DNA of 64,000 bases from JAEUIE01 sp046350055. GTDB lineage: Bacteria; Planctomycetota; Planctomycetia; Gemmatales; HRBIN36. The position numbers and the translations under genes were made by a program. The notes under the pieces were generated by a model that saw only the letters and a list, made by a program, of their open reading frames with translations, was not told the DNA's origin and made no database searches. This document shows, in pieces, positions 24,800-34,079 of the stretch. The stretch spans positions 4,216,001-4,280,000 of the forward strand of contig JAXMBC010000001.1 in NCBI GenBank assembly GCA_046350055.1, written 5' to 3'. Within the stretch, counting starts at the first letter, position 1. Every line of letters begins with the position of its first letter.

Positions 24800-24915
24800 C
24801 GCTCTGTCTCCTGGTGCGTGCGGGCATCGTTGTGATGCTGGCTACGCGATCAGTGAGTTAGAGCATGACGGGAGTAAGGGAGGGGGAGGAAGCAGGAATG
24901 TGGGAGGTTCTGACA
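24783..24915 (-). repeat. HARE leader repeat, copy 1 (intact gene)
   Basis: First codons, Shine-Dalgarno and about 115 bp of upstream DNA, including GTTAGAGCATGACGGGAG and a purine-rich tract. The same leader occurs at 28445-28572 and 29586-29712. It probably holds the family promoter. Confidence 0.7.
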
Positions 24916-26679
24916 GTAATGGCACTACATGGCAACAAATCAACGCTGACTATTTAATGCCATCGAATGCGTGCCATATTTAGCATATTGGAGTATTCCT
25001 TGATGCCATAGTAAGTTAGGCGGGGATATTACAGGTGTGCTCAAGGTATCGAGAGAACAAGAATGCAGACCACGAGTATGCTGCTTGTAGCCTCAAAAGC
25101 CAAGGAACTCAACGATAGGGAATTACTTGGACTCTATTCCAAAAAGGGCGACCAACAAGCCTTTGCTCTGGTGGTGCGTCGGCACCTAGACATGGTCATC
25201 GGGATTTGCCGCCGCTCCGCGTTGCCTGCCTCAGATATAGACGATGTATGCCAGGCAGTGTTTATACTGCTTTCAAGAAAGGCACGTGCCATCTCGTGGC
25301 AACCTTCAATTGCAAATTGGCTTTACGCCACAACGCGACACATGGTAGCTAAGACTTGCCGATCGAATAGGCGTTTCAAGCGGTTAGTAGCTAATCACGG
25401 CGGTAATGAGAGTACGGGCAAGTCAGATGAGTTAAGTGTGCTTGAATTATTCACAGCATTGGATGAGGAATTGGAACGGCTACCTGCCATTTACCGCGAA
25501 GCGCTAGTGCTTTTCTATTTTGAAGAACTGAGCCGGAAGGAAATAGCCACACAGCTTGGTTTAGGGGTTGGGACAATCAAGATTAGACTGGAACGTGCAC
25601 GTCATCAACTGGCACAGCGTTTGGAACGGCGGGGAGTGATGCTCGGTCTCACCGCCATCATGCTTAGCGCAAATGTAATATCTGCCCAAGCAAACACATT
25701 TGTGGGAACTGTACTGAATGCGGTCAACGGCGATGGCTCATTAACGGCTTACAAACTCGTAAAGGGGGTAGCTGCCATGCATGTTCTGGTACGTGGAGTA
25801 GTTGTCGGAATGACGTTGTTTAGTTTGATAGGTATCGGCGTGGGATGGGCTACGTTGAGTAAGGCGACCGGGCAGGCAGCGGAATATGCTATGCACCAAG
25901 AGCAGAAGCAGTCTCCCGTTCAGCCACTTGTTGAGCCTCCTGACCCAGTGCCACAGGAGGGCGAATGGATACCATGTTGCACTTATTCGCCTGATGGAAA
26001 GTGGCTCGCACTATCCTTTGGTCGCTCCAAAAAGATTGTGCAATTCAACACCACGACTTGGAAATCGCATCTATCTTGGAAGTCTGAGTATACTTGCTAT
26101 TCCATGTGCTACTCTGCAGACAGCCGACAGTTGTTCGCGGTTTCTATGGATGGAGCAATCCTCGTGTGGGACACTCACACAGGAAAGTTGCAGAGTAGAG
26201 TAGATGCCAATTCAGGGATATGTACCAAGCTACTACTTTCTGCAGACAGTAAATTGCTCGTTAGCGTTCATCAAGACGGCGATGCAAGACTCCTGGGTAG
26301 TGATCGTTTTACTAGCGATCAAGCCAAAAATAAAATACATCTTTGGGATACGTCATCGCTTTCGCTTACTCGTACGATCATTCTGCCTGAAGCAGCATTG
26401 CTTCCAGAATCAGTTTGCATGAGCAGGGATTGCAAAGTTCTCGCTGCAGGTTATCACGCAGATTTCCTTAAAGATGGTAAGAAGCGTGCTGGATTCCATG
26501 GTGTAATTGAATGGGATGTGCAAACGGGACGGGAACTACGTCGAATTGATACCCCACGAATTTCAAAAGGGGCAACGCCTGTCGCGCACACCTTGGCGTA
26601 TACCCACGATGGGAAATGGTTGGTGATTGGAGGTGGAGAAGCAATCCCATCAGAAGATGGCGCTGGCTTTGGATTGCTA

Positions 26680-27855
26680 AATAGCTCCACACCGATATCG
26701 GAGCGCAGGTAGCTTCAAGATGTCTTGCAAAAAAGAATAACCCGGCTTAGGTATTGGGGTGCTAACAACGTCCCAAAACCGGAGCCGGGCCATGGATGGC
26801 AGTATCGTTCTTTCCGTCGAACAACGCAAGACCCTCTTGAACCTATTGCGCTCTGCCCCAGATGTGCGGATGAGTCGCAGGGCCCACGTCATTCTTCTTT
26901 TAGCCGATGGGCACAGTCATCGCCATATCCGAACCGTGGCCTATGTCAGTTTCGATTTCATTTCCGACTGCACCCGACGTTTTCGTGAAGGTTCTCTTGA
27001 ATCGCTCTGCACGATGCCGCCTCAACCTCCGGAGCCATCTTGGCTCGAATATCTGTTTAAGTGTATTCTCGAAAAAACGCCCGAAGACTTTGGCTATTTC
27101 CGTAGTCGTTGGTCGTGCGACACCTTGGCCGAGGTGCTTGCCTGGGAAAAAGACGTTCATGTCAGCACTGAAACCGTTCGCCGCGCCTTGCATCGAGCGA
27201 ACTTCGTTTGGCGTCGACCGCGCCCGGTCTTGGGAAGACAAGATGTTGAGTATAAGCGGAAAATGCGACGTATTCACGACCTGCTCGAGTCTTTGCCGCC
27301 TGACGAAACGGCCGTCTTTGAAGACGAAGTGGATGTGCATCTCAATCCTAAGATCGGCTCGTGCTGGATGCCCTGTGGAGAACAAGCCGAAGTCGAAACT
27401 CCAGGTAACAACGATAAACGGCATTTGGCCGGTTCACTTGTTTGGCGAACTGGCACATTGCTGGTCAGCCCTGCTGGACCCCGACGCAATGCCGACTTGT
27501 TCCTCGCCCACCTCAACGACCTTCGATATCGGCTCCGAACGTATCGTGTCATCCATGTGATCTGTGACAATGCTTCGTTCCACGACTGTCGTAAGTTGAA
27601 CGACTATCTGGCAATGTGGGGGCACCGTATTCGAGTACATTACCTTCCTAAGTATGCTCCCGAGACCAATCCCATCGAGAGAATCTGGTGGCGCATGCAC
27701 GAACGGATCACCTGCAACCACTGCTGCAAAGACATCGACAGTCTGTTACAAAAGATCTTTGGTTGGATCGAAACAGAACACCGCTACCCTGCCGAAGCAC
27801 TTTCCCCATATACAATTGCCGCTTGATACCGCTCCGCTGGTGGTGTGGAGCTATT
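26680..27855 (+). mobile_element. IS630-family insertion sequence
   Basis: 1,176 bp between TA target duplications (26678-26679 and 27856-27857). Terminal inverted repeats begin AATAGCTCCACACC, with partial matching further in around GGAGCG. It carries one transposase gene. The insertion splits the sigma-WD40 gene. A related element is at 61664-62832. Confidence 0.92.
26792..27826 (+). CDS. IS630-family transposase
   Basis: 344 residues from MDGSIVLSVEQRKTLLNLL (an upstream Met at 26759 is open but not shared with the related copy). N-terminal helix-turn-helix region, a central segment HVSTETVRRALHRANFVWRR, and the DDE catalytic core: FEDEVDVHLNPKIG, ICDNASFH, and ETNPIERIWW. Complete and without stops, so the element may be active. 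It catalyses cut-and-paste transposition into TA. Confidence 0.92.
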   Translation: MDGSIVLSVEQRKTLLNLLRSAPDVRMSRRAHVILLLADGHSHRHIRTVAYVSFDFISDCTRRFREGSLESLCTMPPQPPEPSWLEYLFKCILEKTPEDFGYFRSRWSCDTLAEVLAWEKDVHVSTETVRRALHRANFVWRRPRPVLGRQDVEYKRKMRRIHDLLESLPPDETAVFEDEVDVHLNPKIGSCWMPCGEQAEVETPGNNDKRHLAGSLVWRTGTLLVSPAGPRRNADLFLAHLNDLRYRLRTYRVIHVICDNASFHDCRKLNDYLAMWGHRIRVHYLPKYAPETNPIERIWWRMHERITCNHCCKDIDSLLQKIFGWIETEHRYPAEALSPYTIAA

Positions 27856-28344
27856 TAGGACGATTGTGGCTATTCAATCGTCAAACCGGGAAACTTGATC
27901 GTACATTAGGTGAGGACCGAAATGACTACATGCGTTCGATGACGTTGTCTCCCGATGGGGCCCGACTATTCGTACCAGTGAGCCAGCCTTTTGAACCTAC
28001 GCAAGATGCAATTAACAATTCTTTTCCAGAGATTCAGTGCTGGGATACCTCAACCTGGAAGTTGGTCTGGACTTACCGAGGAAATGAATCGGAGGCTACG
28101 GAGCACATAGCAGCTTCTCCAAACGGCAGGCGAGTTAGCCTTGCAGGAGCAGGTGGTCACAAATTACTTGAAACCAACGATGGAAAGCTGCGTGGCGGTT
28201 TGATCAAGGTGCCACGTGAGGCAGAAAACAAGAGAATAAAAGACGAGTGAGTCCATGTCCGATGTCTGTCAGTGAATAATTGAACCACCCGGCACTTATG
28301 TCGGGTTGTTTGAACTTGGCCTTGTAGTACCGCCGGCGTTTCTT

Positions 28345-28461
28345 CTACATCCCGTTCTTGTTCCCCGTCTTCGCCTGCCACTTGGGCTTCTTGGCGTTCT
28401 TGTCCTTTTTGACCGGCAGTTTCAGTTCAGCCGCTGCGGTTCCGAGTCTCTTGTTGGCCAT
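28345..28461 (-). pseudogene. HARE-HTH gene relic (N-terminal fragment)
   Basis: Starts MANKRLGTAAAELKLPVKKD and continues through the Lys-rich N-terminus (KNAKKPKWQAK) before a TAG after 38 codons. The winged helix is absent. The full leader, including the Shine-Dalgarno, is kept upstream, so a 38-residue basic peptide could still be made. It is the mirror of the C-terminal relics elsewhere. Confidence 0.75.
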
Positions 28462-28572
28462 CGCTCTGTCTCCTGGTCCGTGCTGGCATCGATGTGAAGC
28501 TGGCTACGCGATCAGTGAGTTAGAGCATGATGGGGAGGAAGAGAGGGAGGGGAGGGGGAATGTATGAGGTTC
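28445..28572 (-). repeat. HARE leader repeat, copy 2
   Basis: Same leader as 24783-24915: GGCCATCGCTCTGTCTCCTG, GCTGGCTACGCGATCAGTGA, TTAGAGCATGATGGGGAGGA and the purine-rich tract. Confidence 0.7.
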
Positions 28573-28658
28573 TGTGGGGTGTGAACAATCGCTTTTTTCT
28601 ATGCTCAAGTGAATCGACAGATTACTATGACGACAATGTAACTGCTTGGAGCGGACTT

Positions 28659-29561
28659 ATGCATAGTTTCCAGCATCTGCTTGTTATTACGCTAGCTGTC
28701 TCAGCAGCCTACGCTGATGATGGATGGGTGGGGCAACAAGTGATTCCAAAGCGTGGTTCACCTGAGATTAGTCGCACAGACGAGAACGGGCAGATTATCG
28801 TGCTGGGAAAAATCGATTACCTTCCGGTGCTTGTGCGAGCAGAGAAAGGTGAATGGGTCAAAGTGCAGGTGCTTGACACGACAGGCTGGGTAACCAAGGA
28901 CAAAGTGGTTCGAATGAATGAAGGGATTCAGTACTTTACACATCGCATCACGAATGGAGATGATGTAGCCGAAGCCTATCGAAAGCGAGCATGGCTCTGG
29001 GCAATGAAAAACGAGCCTGATATTGCGATCAAAGATGCTGATGAAGCGATAAGGCTCAGCCCTAGTGCATCTACTTACAACACACGAGGTCAAGCCTGGG
29101 CATCCAAGAAGGAAAATGACAAAGCAATAGGTGACTACACCGAAGCCATTCGGCTTGATCCAAAGCTTGCAGCTGCTTACTACAACCGGGGAATCGTCTG
29201 GCTTGCTAACAAGGATTACGAAAAAGCCATAGCAGATTACTCTGAAGCCATCAGGCTTAAGCCGAATTATCCTCAGCCAATAAACAACTTGGCATGGCTT
29301 ATGGCTACTTGTTCCGTTGATAAGTATCGAGATGGCAAGCGAGCGGTAGAGCTTGCCAGACAGGCTTGTGAACTTTCAGAGTGGAGTATTCCTGGCAGAA
29401 TTGCCACTCTAGCAGCGGCTTATGCTGAGTCAGGAAATTATGAGCAAGCCATTAAGCATCAGAAGCAGGCGCTCACTTTTCCCGACTATGAAAAGAAGAA
29501 TAACAAACTTGCGCTAGAGCGACTCAAGCTCTACGAAGAGAAAAAGCCATATCGAGAATAG
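28659..29561 (+). CDS. Secreted SH3-like/TPR-repeat protein
   Basis: 300 residues from ATG 28659, preceded by GGAG. A signal peptide (FQHLLVITLAVSAAYA) is followed by an SH3b-like segment (QIIVLGKIDYLPVLVRAEKG, WVKVQVLDTTGWVTKD) and at least four TPR units (for example AYRKRAWLWAMKNEPDIAIK, DADEAIRLSPSASTYNTRGQ, AIGDYTEAIRLDPKLAAAYY, AIADYSEAIRLKPNYPQPIN). Likely a periplasmic scaffold. The frame is open upstream to 28527, but that part overlaps the HARE leader and is not supported. Confidence 0.85.
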   Translation: MHSFQHLLVITLAVSAAYADDGWVGQQVIPKRGSPEISRTDENGQIIVLGKIDYLPVLVRAEKGEWVKVQVLDTTGWVTKDKVVRMNEGIQYFTHRITNGDDVAEAYRKRAWLWAMKNEPDIAIKDADEAIRLSPSASTYNTRGQAWASKKENDKAIGDYTEAIRLDPKLAAAYYNRGIVWLANKDYEKAIADYSEAIRLKPNYPQPINNLAWLMATCSVDKYRDGKRAVELARQACELSEWSIPGRIATLAAAYAESGNYEQAIKHQKQALTFPDYEKKNNKLALERLKLYEEKKPYRE

Positions 29562-29585
29562 CAACTCTCACGCCACTTGTAATCT

Positions 29586-29712
29586 TCAGTTTCTTATTGG
29601 CCATCGCTCTGACTCCTGGTGCGTACTGGCATCGTTCTGAAGCTGGCTACTTTCCATGACAGTTTGAGCATGACGGGGGAAAGGGAGGGGGCATGAAGGA
29701 ATGTGGGAATAC
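29586..29712 (-). repeat. HARE leader repeat, copy 3, with the first six codons of a relic
   Basis: ATG at 29604 with MANKKL-coding sequence, then unrelated DNA. Upstream the leader is recognisable (CATCGCTCTGACTCCTGGTG, GAAGCTGGCTAC, TTTGAGCATGACGGGGGAAA) with more changes than copy 2. Confidence 0.65.
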
Positions 29713-29739
29713 CTATCGTGTAGCTTGCTAGCGGGTGGT

Positions 29740-30150
29740 TCAACTTGCCCATGCAGCATTCTGGAGAACAACACGATACCCGTCGGGGTCTTCGTATGAT
29801 CGACCATGGCGATCCCAATATGGGTTGAATGCAGCAACTGGCTGGTGCCCAGTAGCCTCCATTCGCGCGATAGCTGCCTGCCAGATCGCTTCATCGGGTA
29901 AGTAGAACACCAACAGATTATCTGCAGTAGGCGCCCGACCAGCAATATGCCCCGCCGCTTGTGTGAACTCCAGGTGGTAGTCGGCCCCATGGTGGCCTAG
30001 CATTACCCCGTCGAATCCATCGTGCCTAGCAAATTCAGCCAGCACCTCGAACCCTAATCCATCGCGGTAGAACGCGACCACTGCATCCAAATCGTCAGTC
30101 GGTCGGGCTACTCGCAAGTGTGCTTGGCTCAAATCGGCGAATATCGCCAT
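29740..30150 (-). CDS. VOC/glyoxalase-fold protein
   Basis: 136 residues, start ATG with AAGGGAG upstream. The vicinal-oxygen-chelate fold is shown by HLRVARPTDDLDAVVAFYRD, GLGFEVL, MLGHHGADYHLEFTQ and YEDPDGYRVVLQNA. Metal-ligand positions (His near the N-terminus, Glu in YHLEF, Glu/Asp in YEDPDG) are partly kept. The substrate cannot be told; members include glyoxalases, dioxygenases and antibiotic-binding proteins. It stands alone. Confidence 0.88.
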   Translation of the reverse strand: MAIFADLSQAHLRVARPTDDLDAVVAFYRDGLGFEVLAEFARHDGFDGVMLGHHGADYHLEFTQAAGHIAGRAPTADNLLVFYLPDEAIWQAAIARMEATGHQPVAAFNPYWDRHGRSYEDPDGYRVVLQNAAWAS

Positions 30151-30269
30151 AGTTGTGCTCCCTTGATTGTTGGTGGTTGTGGGGTGTAGTGGGATTCAAC
30201 AGGATACGAGAAGTGTTCTCTCCAGTTACTTCGCAAATATACTGATGCATTCATAAATCGAGGTGTTCC

Positions 30270-30632
30270 ATGTCCCAACCCCCAAGTCAGAAAATCCAGC
30301 AAGCCATGGCGTTGTGGCAAACCATGCCAACTACCAAGCTCAACGATTTTGTCGAAGCCTACAAAACGAAGTACGGCGAGAGCATCAGTGTGCCTGGTGC
30401 ATTCATAGCGAAACGCAGGGCAGGCCTTACTCGCAAATCAAAGAAGTCCAATCGCCAGGCCGAGATGACCATCGAGCGGCTACAACAGATTCATCAACTT
30501 GCCAAGGACTTGGGTGGCATTACTGCCGTGCGTAAGCAGCTAAAATCCCTGGAAACTCTGGTAGCTGCAGCAGGAGGATACCAGGAAATCAACAGGGCAC
30601 TCGACCTTATCGAAGAGCTGAAGAGGAAGTAG
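30270..30632 (+). CDS. Hypothetical protein (120 aa), first gene of a two-gene operon
   Basis: Starts MSQPPSQKIQQAMALWQTMP, with GAGG upstream of the ATG. Basic middle (AKRRAGLTRKSKKSNRQ) followed by a helical, probably coiled C-terminus (ERLQQIHQLAKDLGGITAVR, KQLKSLETLVAAAGGYQEIN). No family recognised. The next gene starts 2 nt after its stop codon, suggesting coupled translation. Confidence 0.6.
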   Translation: MSQPPSQKIQQAMALWQTMPTTKLNDFVEAYKTKYGESISVPGAFIAKRRAGLTRKSKKSNRQAEMTIERLQQIHQLAKDLGGITAVRKQLKSLETLVAAAGGYQEINRALDLIEELKRK

Positions 30633-30634
30633 TC

Positions 30635-30814
30635 ATGCGAGCAGATGCCATTGAGCACTTTGTATCTTCACTCAGTGAAGTCCAGAAAGACGAGCTTTGG
30701 GCCATCGTACAGAACTGGAATGATCTAGCTTTGTTCGATTCAGTGGCTGAGGCAGAGGAGATGGAGCATCCAACAGTGGCGGAAGTGCTGGAGTCTGCGT
30801 TAGACAATGGATAA
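30635..30814 (+). CDS. Small acidic protein (59 aa), second gene of the operon
   Basis: MRADAIEHFVSSLSEVQKDE to a TAA at 30812-30814. Strongly acidic and helical (VAEAEEMEHPTVAEVLESAL). The Shine-Dalgarno (AGAGGAAG) lies in the last codons of the upstream gene. A basic protein followed at 2 nt by a small acidic one recalls toxin-antitoxin or inhibitor pairs, but no family match supports that. Confidence 0.6.
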   Translation: MRADAIEHFVSSLSEVQKDELWAIVQNWNDLALFDSVAEAEEMEHPTVAEVLESALDNG

Positions 30815-30993
30815 ATGCTAATACGCATGGCCAGCTTCTGCCCATCTGGCCCATGCGTACTGTTACCAATCGGCTGGCAACAATACAGCCTAGCTCACAG
30901 ATAGGATGAGTTAGGCAGAATGCTGGATTTGGCAGTCGTCGACATGCACTAAGTTCACCATTCTGCAATACGATCATGAATGCTCATCGCTTC

Positions 30994-31191
30994 TCAGTTA
31001 TTGCGACTTTCGCCCGATGCAAGTAGCGTTCCTTGAAACTGTGACCATGCATGCAAGGCTTCCTTCGTTGACCTGTATATTCGGATGATCTTAAAGCCCC
31101 CTTCCACCCAATAATCATAGTGTTGAATACGCCCTTGATCTTCAGACGCTTCAATCAAGATGCACTGAACCGTTGTTTTTTCTTTTAACAT
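30994..31191 (-). CDS. Possible small hypothetical protein
   Basis: 65 residues (MLKEKTTVQCILIEASEDQG... ending LLASGESRNN), with a plausible folded sequence in the middle (YDYWVEGGFKIIRIYRSTKE) but only a weak Shine-Dalgarno. The frame is open upstream to 31407, where the translation looks non-coding. The rest of 30815-31569 holds no gene that I can support; 31262-31340 has a purine-rich tract like the HARE leader, and 31393-31427 a scrap of the ParB-like relic seen at 32672 and 33738. Confidence 0.3.
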   Translation of the reverse strand: MLKEKTTVQCILIEASEDQGRIQHYDYWVEGGFKIIRIYRSTKEALHAWSQFQGTLLASGESRNN

Positions 31192-31569
31192 CAGAAGGGC
31201 CAGCTTACCACTTGTGCAAGAGGCTTCTGATTGTTGTTTAATGAATAGGCCACACGTGGGTATTGACCCAGTGCGGCAGAAAATTGGAAGCATGACAAGG
31301 TGGAGGTGGTGGGGGAGGGAGGCGGGGGGTAGGCATGTCTTGTGAGAGTAATTGTATCGAAACAGCCACGCTTGTTGTCCATCGATTCGAGGATTTCCCC
31401 AATCCATCTCCAGTCAAATCGGCTGCAGATGCTGGAGCTGATATTTCCAGTCTTCGTCAAGAGCAGATTCTTTCTTGCGAATCAACGAGAAGGCAATTAG
31501 GATGCTGTGTTGTAGCTCCAGCTTATCAGCTATATCACTGCCACAGATTCTCAGGGCTTCGAATCCACT

Positions 31570-32640
31570 ATGCCTTCCCAGAAGATCGTGCGAATCTGCT
31601 TAGCATGGTTTGTAGTTGGCCTTTCATTTCCGAATGACTGTGCAGCGCTCGACTTTACGATATGCGTACATCCCAAAATGGGTCTCAATGCCGACAAAGT
31701 AAAAGCAATCCTTGTAGCCAGTCTTACTCACAAACGAAGCAAAGAAGTCGACTTGCTCTTTGGACAGAACATTCTTCATGCAAATGTTAAGGATACAGTC
31801 GACCTCAAAACTGTTGATGACAGAACAGGTTTAGTCCTATTCTTCGAAGGCGCAACAACTATTCCATTGACCAAGTCCATCGTTGGCTCACTTAATGGCG
31901 CGCCAGAGCGCAAACATCAGTACCTATCATTGTTCTCACTTCAACCGTATTCGTTCTGGTTCCGAGCCAAGCCGCATGACAAACTGCAATTTCTCGGAAA
32001 GGGCATCCTCTGGGGCGAGGCATCGCAACTCCAAGATAAAAAGGGGGAGTCTAATTCATCTCAATTAGTATTTTCACTATCGCGTGAAACATCAACCGAC
32101 CTTCACGCTCGTGCAGCCAGCATTGCTCTAAAGGAATTTAAGAATATTTATGCACAATCACTAAGCCATCTGATTTTCACCAGCAAGGGAAATGTTAATG
32201 TAAATGCAGATTGGCTGATAAATACATACAAAACGCCTTACGATGCTATGTCGCATATTTATGGCACACGACGACCATTACCTCCGGAATTGAGTGAATA
32301 TAGAGTATCGTATCCTTTTACGAAAATCACTAAGACTCCTAATGGAGATTATGAATATAGAATAGATATTAAGAATAATATGCCATTCACTGTGCACGGT
32401 ATGCTTACAAGAGTTCCTTCGCAGCTCGAAGTGCGACAAGCGAAACGTAGTGTGGGAGAGCAGTCTGCTGTGTTTGACATTGATGTGGGTCAATCGAAGA
32501 CGATCGCACTTACCATCCCTGGCAATGAGCTATCAAGAGAGATGCTGAATAATTGCCGATTCACACTTGAGTGGCTTGAACCTGGAGGTCGCAAGGCGGA
32601 TAGTGAAGAACAGACGGGGAGAAAGAAGCGAAAGAAGTAG
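31570..32640 (+). CDS. Secreted hypothetical protein
   Basis: 356 residues. A likely signal peptide (IVRICLAWFVVGLSFPNDCAA) is followed by a mixed alpha/beta sequence with no family that I recognise. The C-terminal third (YRVSYPFTKITKTPNGDYEY, RIDIKNNMPFTVHGMLTRVP, FDIDVGQSKTIALTIPGN) looks like a beta-sandwich with terms resembling conserved extracellular domains. The C-terminus is highly basic (GRKKRKK). The A+T-rich codon use differs from the core genes. Confidence 0.6.
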   Translation: MPSQKIVRICLAWFVVGLSFPNDCAALDFTICVHPKMGLNADKVKAILVASLTHKRSKEVDLLFGQNILHANVKDTVDLKTVDDRTGLVLFFEGATTIPLTKSIVGSLNGAPERKHQYLSLFSLQPYSFWFRAKPHDKLQFLGKGILWGEASQLQDKKGESNSSQLVFSLSRETSTDLHARAASIALKEFKNIYAQSLSHLIFTSKGNVNVNADWLINTYKTPYDAMSHIYGTRRPLPPELSEYRVSYPFTKITKTPNGDYEYRIDIKNNMPFTVHGMLTRVPSQLEVRQAKRSVGEQSAVFDIDVGQSKTIALTIPGNELSREMLNNCRFTLEWLEPGGRKADSEEQTGRKKRKK

Positions 32641-32671
32641 TAATGCATGTGTGGATCAATTATGACATGTT

Positions 32672-32810
32672 AGTCCACCTCTCCCGCTGCCTCCCCCAGT
32701 CCATCTCCAGGCAGATCGGCTGCAGGTGCTTGAGCTTCACCGGATCATGTCCCTCCAACGTCTTGGGCATGAACAGGATCGCTTCCTGAATATCTGGCTC
32801 ATGCACTTGT
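32672..32810 (-). pseudogene. Relic of a ParB/KorB-like HTH protein (C-terminal part)
   Basis: The minus strand encodes PDIQEAILFMPKTLEGHDPV followed by KLKHLQPICLEMDWGRQRERW-like sequence. It matches the end of the longer fragment at 33738-33960 and lacks the helix-turn-helix part. No start codon. Confidence 0.65.
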
Positions 32811-32893
32811 AATGAATTGTGCTTCAAAATCTGGAGCCTAGAAATCAGCAAGGGCGCATGGTAGGATCGGATCATTATTAGAGGAAGATAACC

Positions 32894-33730
32894 ATGGCTC
32901 TCAATAGAAGCGTAATCGTTGTTAGTTCTAACTTGTCCCTCAAACATCATCCGGATCGCAAACCGAGTCTGCACACAATCCAGAAGATCAGCCGTGCACT
33001 GGATTTGGCACGTGATGTTGCGAAACAAACTCAGGATAGACTCGCATCAATCAACTCGCTGACCTTTCTGTATGACAAACTGCTTCGTGACGCTTTGGCG
33101 TATCATTTCAGCATCGAGAAGTATGATCGAGTTGCTATCACGACGATCATCAACGCATTAGCAAGGATTTATTTGGGCCTTCAAATGCCAGTCGTGTTCG
33201 CGGATGTCTTGAGTCGCACGGTATGGGACCCTCATGATGTGAAAGTCGTCACGAAAACAACAAGTCATTTTGGAGAAGTTGTGGACTTCGATCGTGATTA
33301 CGAAAAAGAAACTGTCTTGCCTGGTCCTTATCGAGAGATGCCAGGGAAAGACCACGTTAGTGGATTCGTTTCGCCCAAGAAGGTGATGGAAGGGGGCAAG
33401 AAGGTGCAAAAAGGTTATGACGCTGCCAAGACGTATGGCCCCGATGACCAAGGGAGTATTCACTTACACTTTGCACTCTGTGAATCAATAGCGACTACTG
33501 CAATTGCTTATCTCATCATTCACGAAGCTAGCCACAAGTTCGCAGGCACTCATGATAAGGCCTACGCTGATGGATTAGGCAATGATGTAAAGTATGAATC
33601 GTTGTCCATTCAGGATAAGTCAATCAATGCCGATTGCTACGGTTACTTTTGTACGAGTATGATGCTTGGCAGTATGGTCAGAGGAAAACGTGACCTGTAC
33701 TCTTCGACAAGGCCTGAACCACCAGGCTAG
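32894..33730 (+). CDS. Aspzincin-like (M35/LysM-endopeptidase type) metallopeptidase
   Basis: 278 residues. The C-terminal half has HEASHKFAGTHDKAYADG, combining HExxH with GTxDxxY, the zinc-binding arrangement of deuterolysin/Lys-specific metalloendopeptidases. No signal peptide is apparent. The N-terminal half (to about residue 150) is of unknown type. Together with a nearby secreted hypothetical gene, it could be a toxin-like or degradative enzyme. The start ATG has GAGGAAGATAACC upstream. It lies between two relics of the same ParB-like gene. Confidence 0.75.
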   Translation: MALNRSVIVVSSNLSLKHHPDRKPSLHTIQKISRALDLARDVAKQTQDRLASINSLTFLYDKLLRDALAYHFSIEKYDRVAITTIINALARIYLGLQMPVVFADVLSRTVWDPHDVKVVTKTTSHFGEVVDFDRDYEKETVLPGPYREMPGKDHVSGFVSPKKVMEGGKKVQKGYDAAKTYGPDDQGSIHLHFALCESIATTAIAYLIIHEASHKFAGTHDKAYADGLGNDVKYESLSIQDKSINADCYGYFCTSMMLGSMVRGKRDLYSSTRPEPPG

Positions 33731-33737
33731 GTGTTTA

Positions 33738-33960
33738 CGAACCTTCCCCACCTCTCCCGCTGCCTCCCCCAGTCCATCTCCAGGCAGATCGGCTGCAGAT
33801 GCTTGAGCTTGATCGGATCGTGGCCCGCCACGGTCTTCGGCAAGAACAGTATCGCCTCCTGAATATCCGGTGCCAGCAACAGCAGGTTCATGATCTGGCT
33901 GATGCGTGCCCGGCTCACCATGCCCAGGCGTGCCAGTTCGGCATAGTCCTTCACCACACC
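33738..33960 (-). pseudogene. Relic of a ParB/KorB-like HTH protein (recombinase-associated type)
   Basis: The minus strand reads DYAELARLGMVSRARISQIM, NLLLLAPDIQEAILFLPKTV and HLQPICLEMDWGRQRERW. The first part is a helix-turn-helix like those found next to serine recombinases in planctomycetes. The N-terminus is missing. A shorter copy is at 32672-32810 and a scrap at 31393-31427. Confidence 0.65.
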
Positions 33961-34079
33961 AGTGACCACCAGTGATCAAGGTTGAAGAGAAACAGGTACG
34001 AATCACCTACAGGATAACTCCCCGCCCTTTTGTTAATGCCCCCTCGGGGGGCTCTTTTCGGCAACTATGTCAATACCAT

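Larger units (their letters stand above)
25063..28250 (+). pseudogene. ECF sigma factor-WD40 fusion gene, interrupted by IS630
   Basis: The 5' part (25063-26679, 539 codons) encodes an ECF sigma factor: region 2 with DLMVIG/DIDDVCQAVFILLSRKA, and region 4 with LPAIYREALVLFYFEELSRKEIATQLG. A transmembrane helix (VVGMTLFSLIGIGVGWATL) and WD40 repeats follow (YSPDGKWLALSF, LVWDTHTGKL, HLWDTSSL). The 3' part (27858-28250) continues the WD40 region to a TGA. Removing bases 26680-27857 (IS plus one TA) joins GGA TTG CTA to GGA CGA TTG in frame, giving a 669-residue protein. Sigma-WD40 fusions are typical of planctomycetes. The truncated form still includes the whole sigma part, so partial function is possible. 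Confidence 0.9.

Noticed and set aside
27654..28250. 198-aa frame across the IS630 right end
   Set aside because: A chimera of transposon DNA and the tail of the sigma-WD40 gene; the true frame is recovered by excision.
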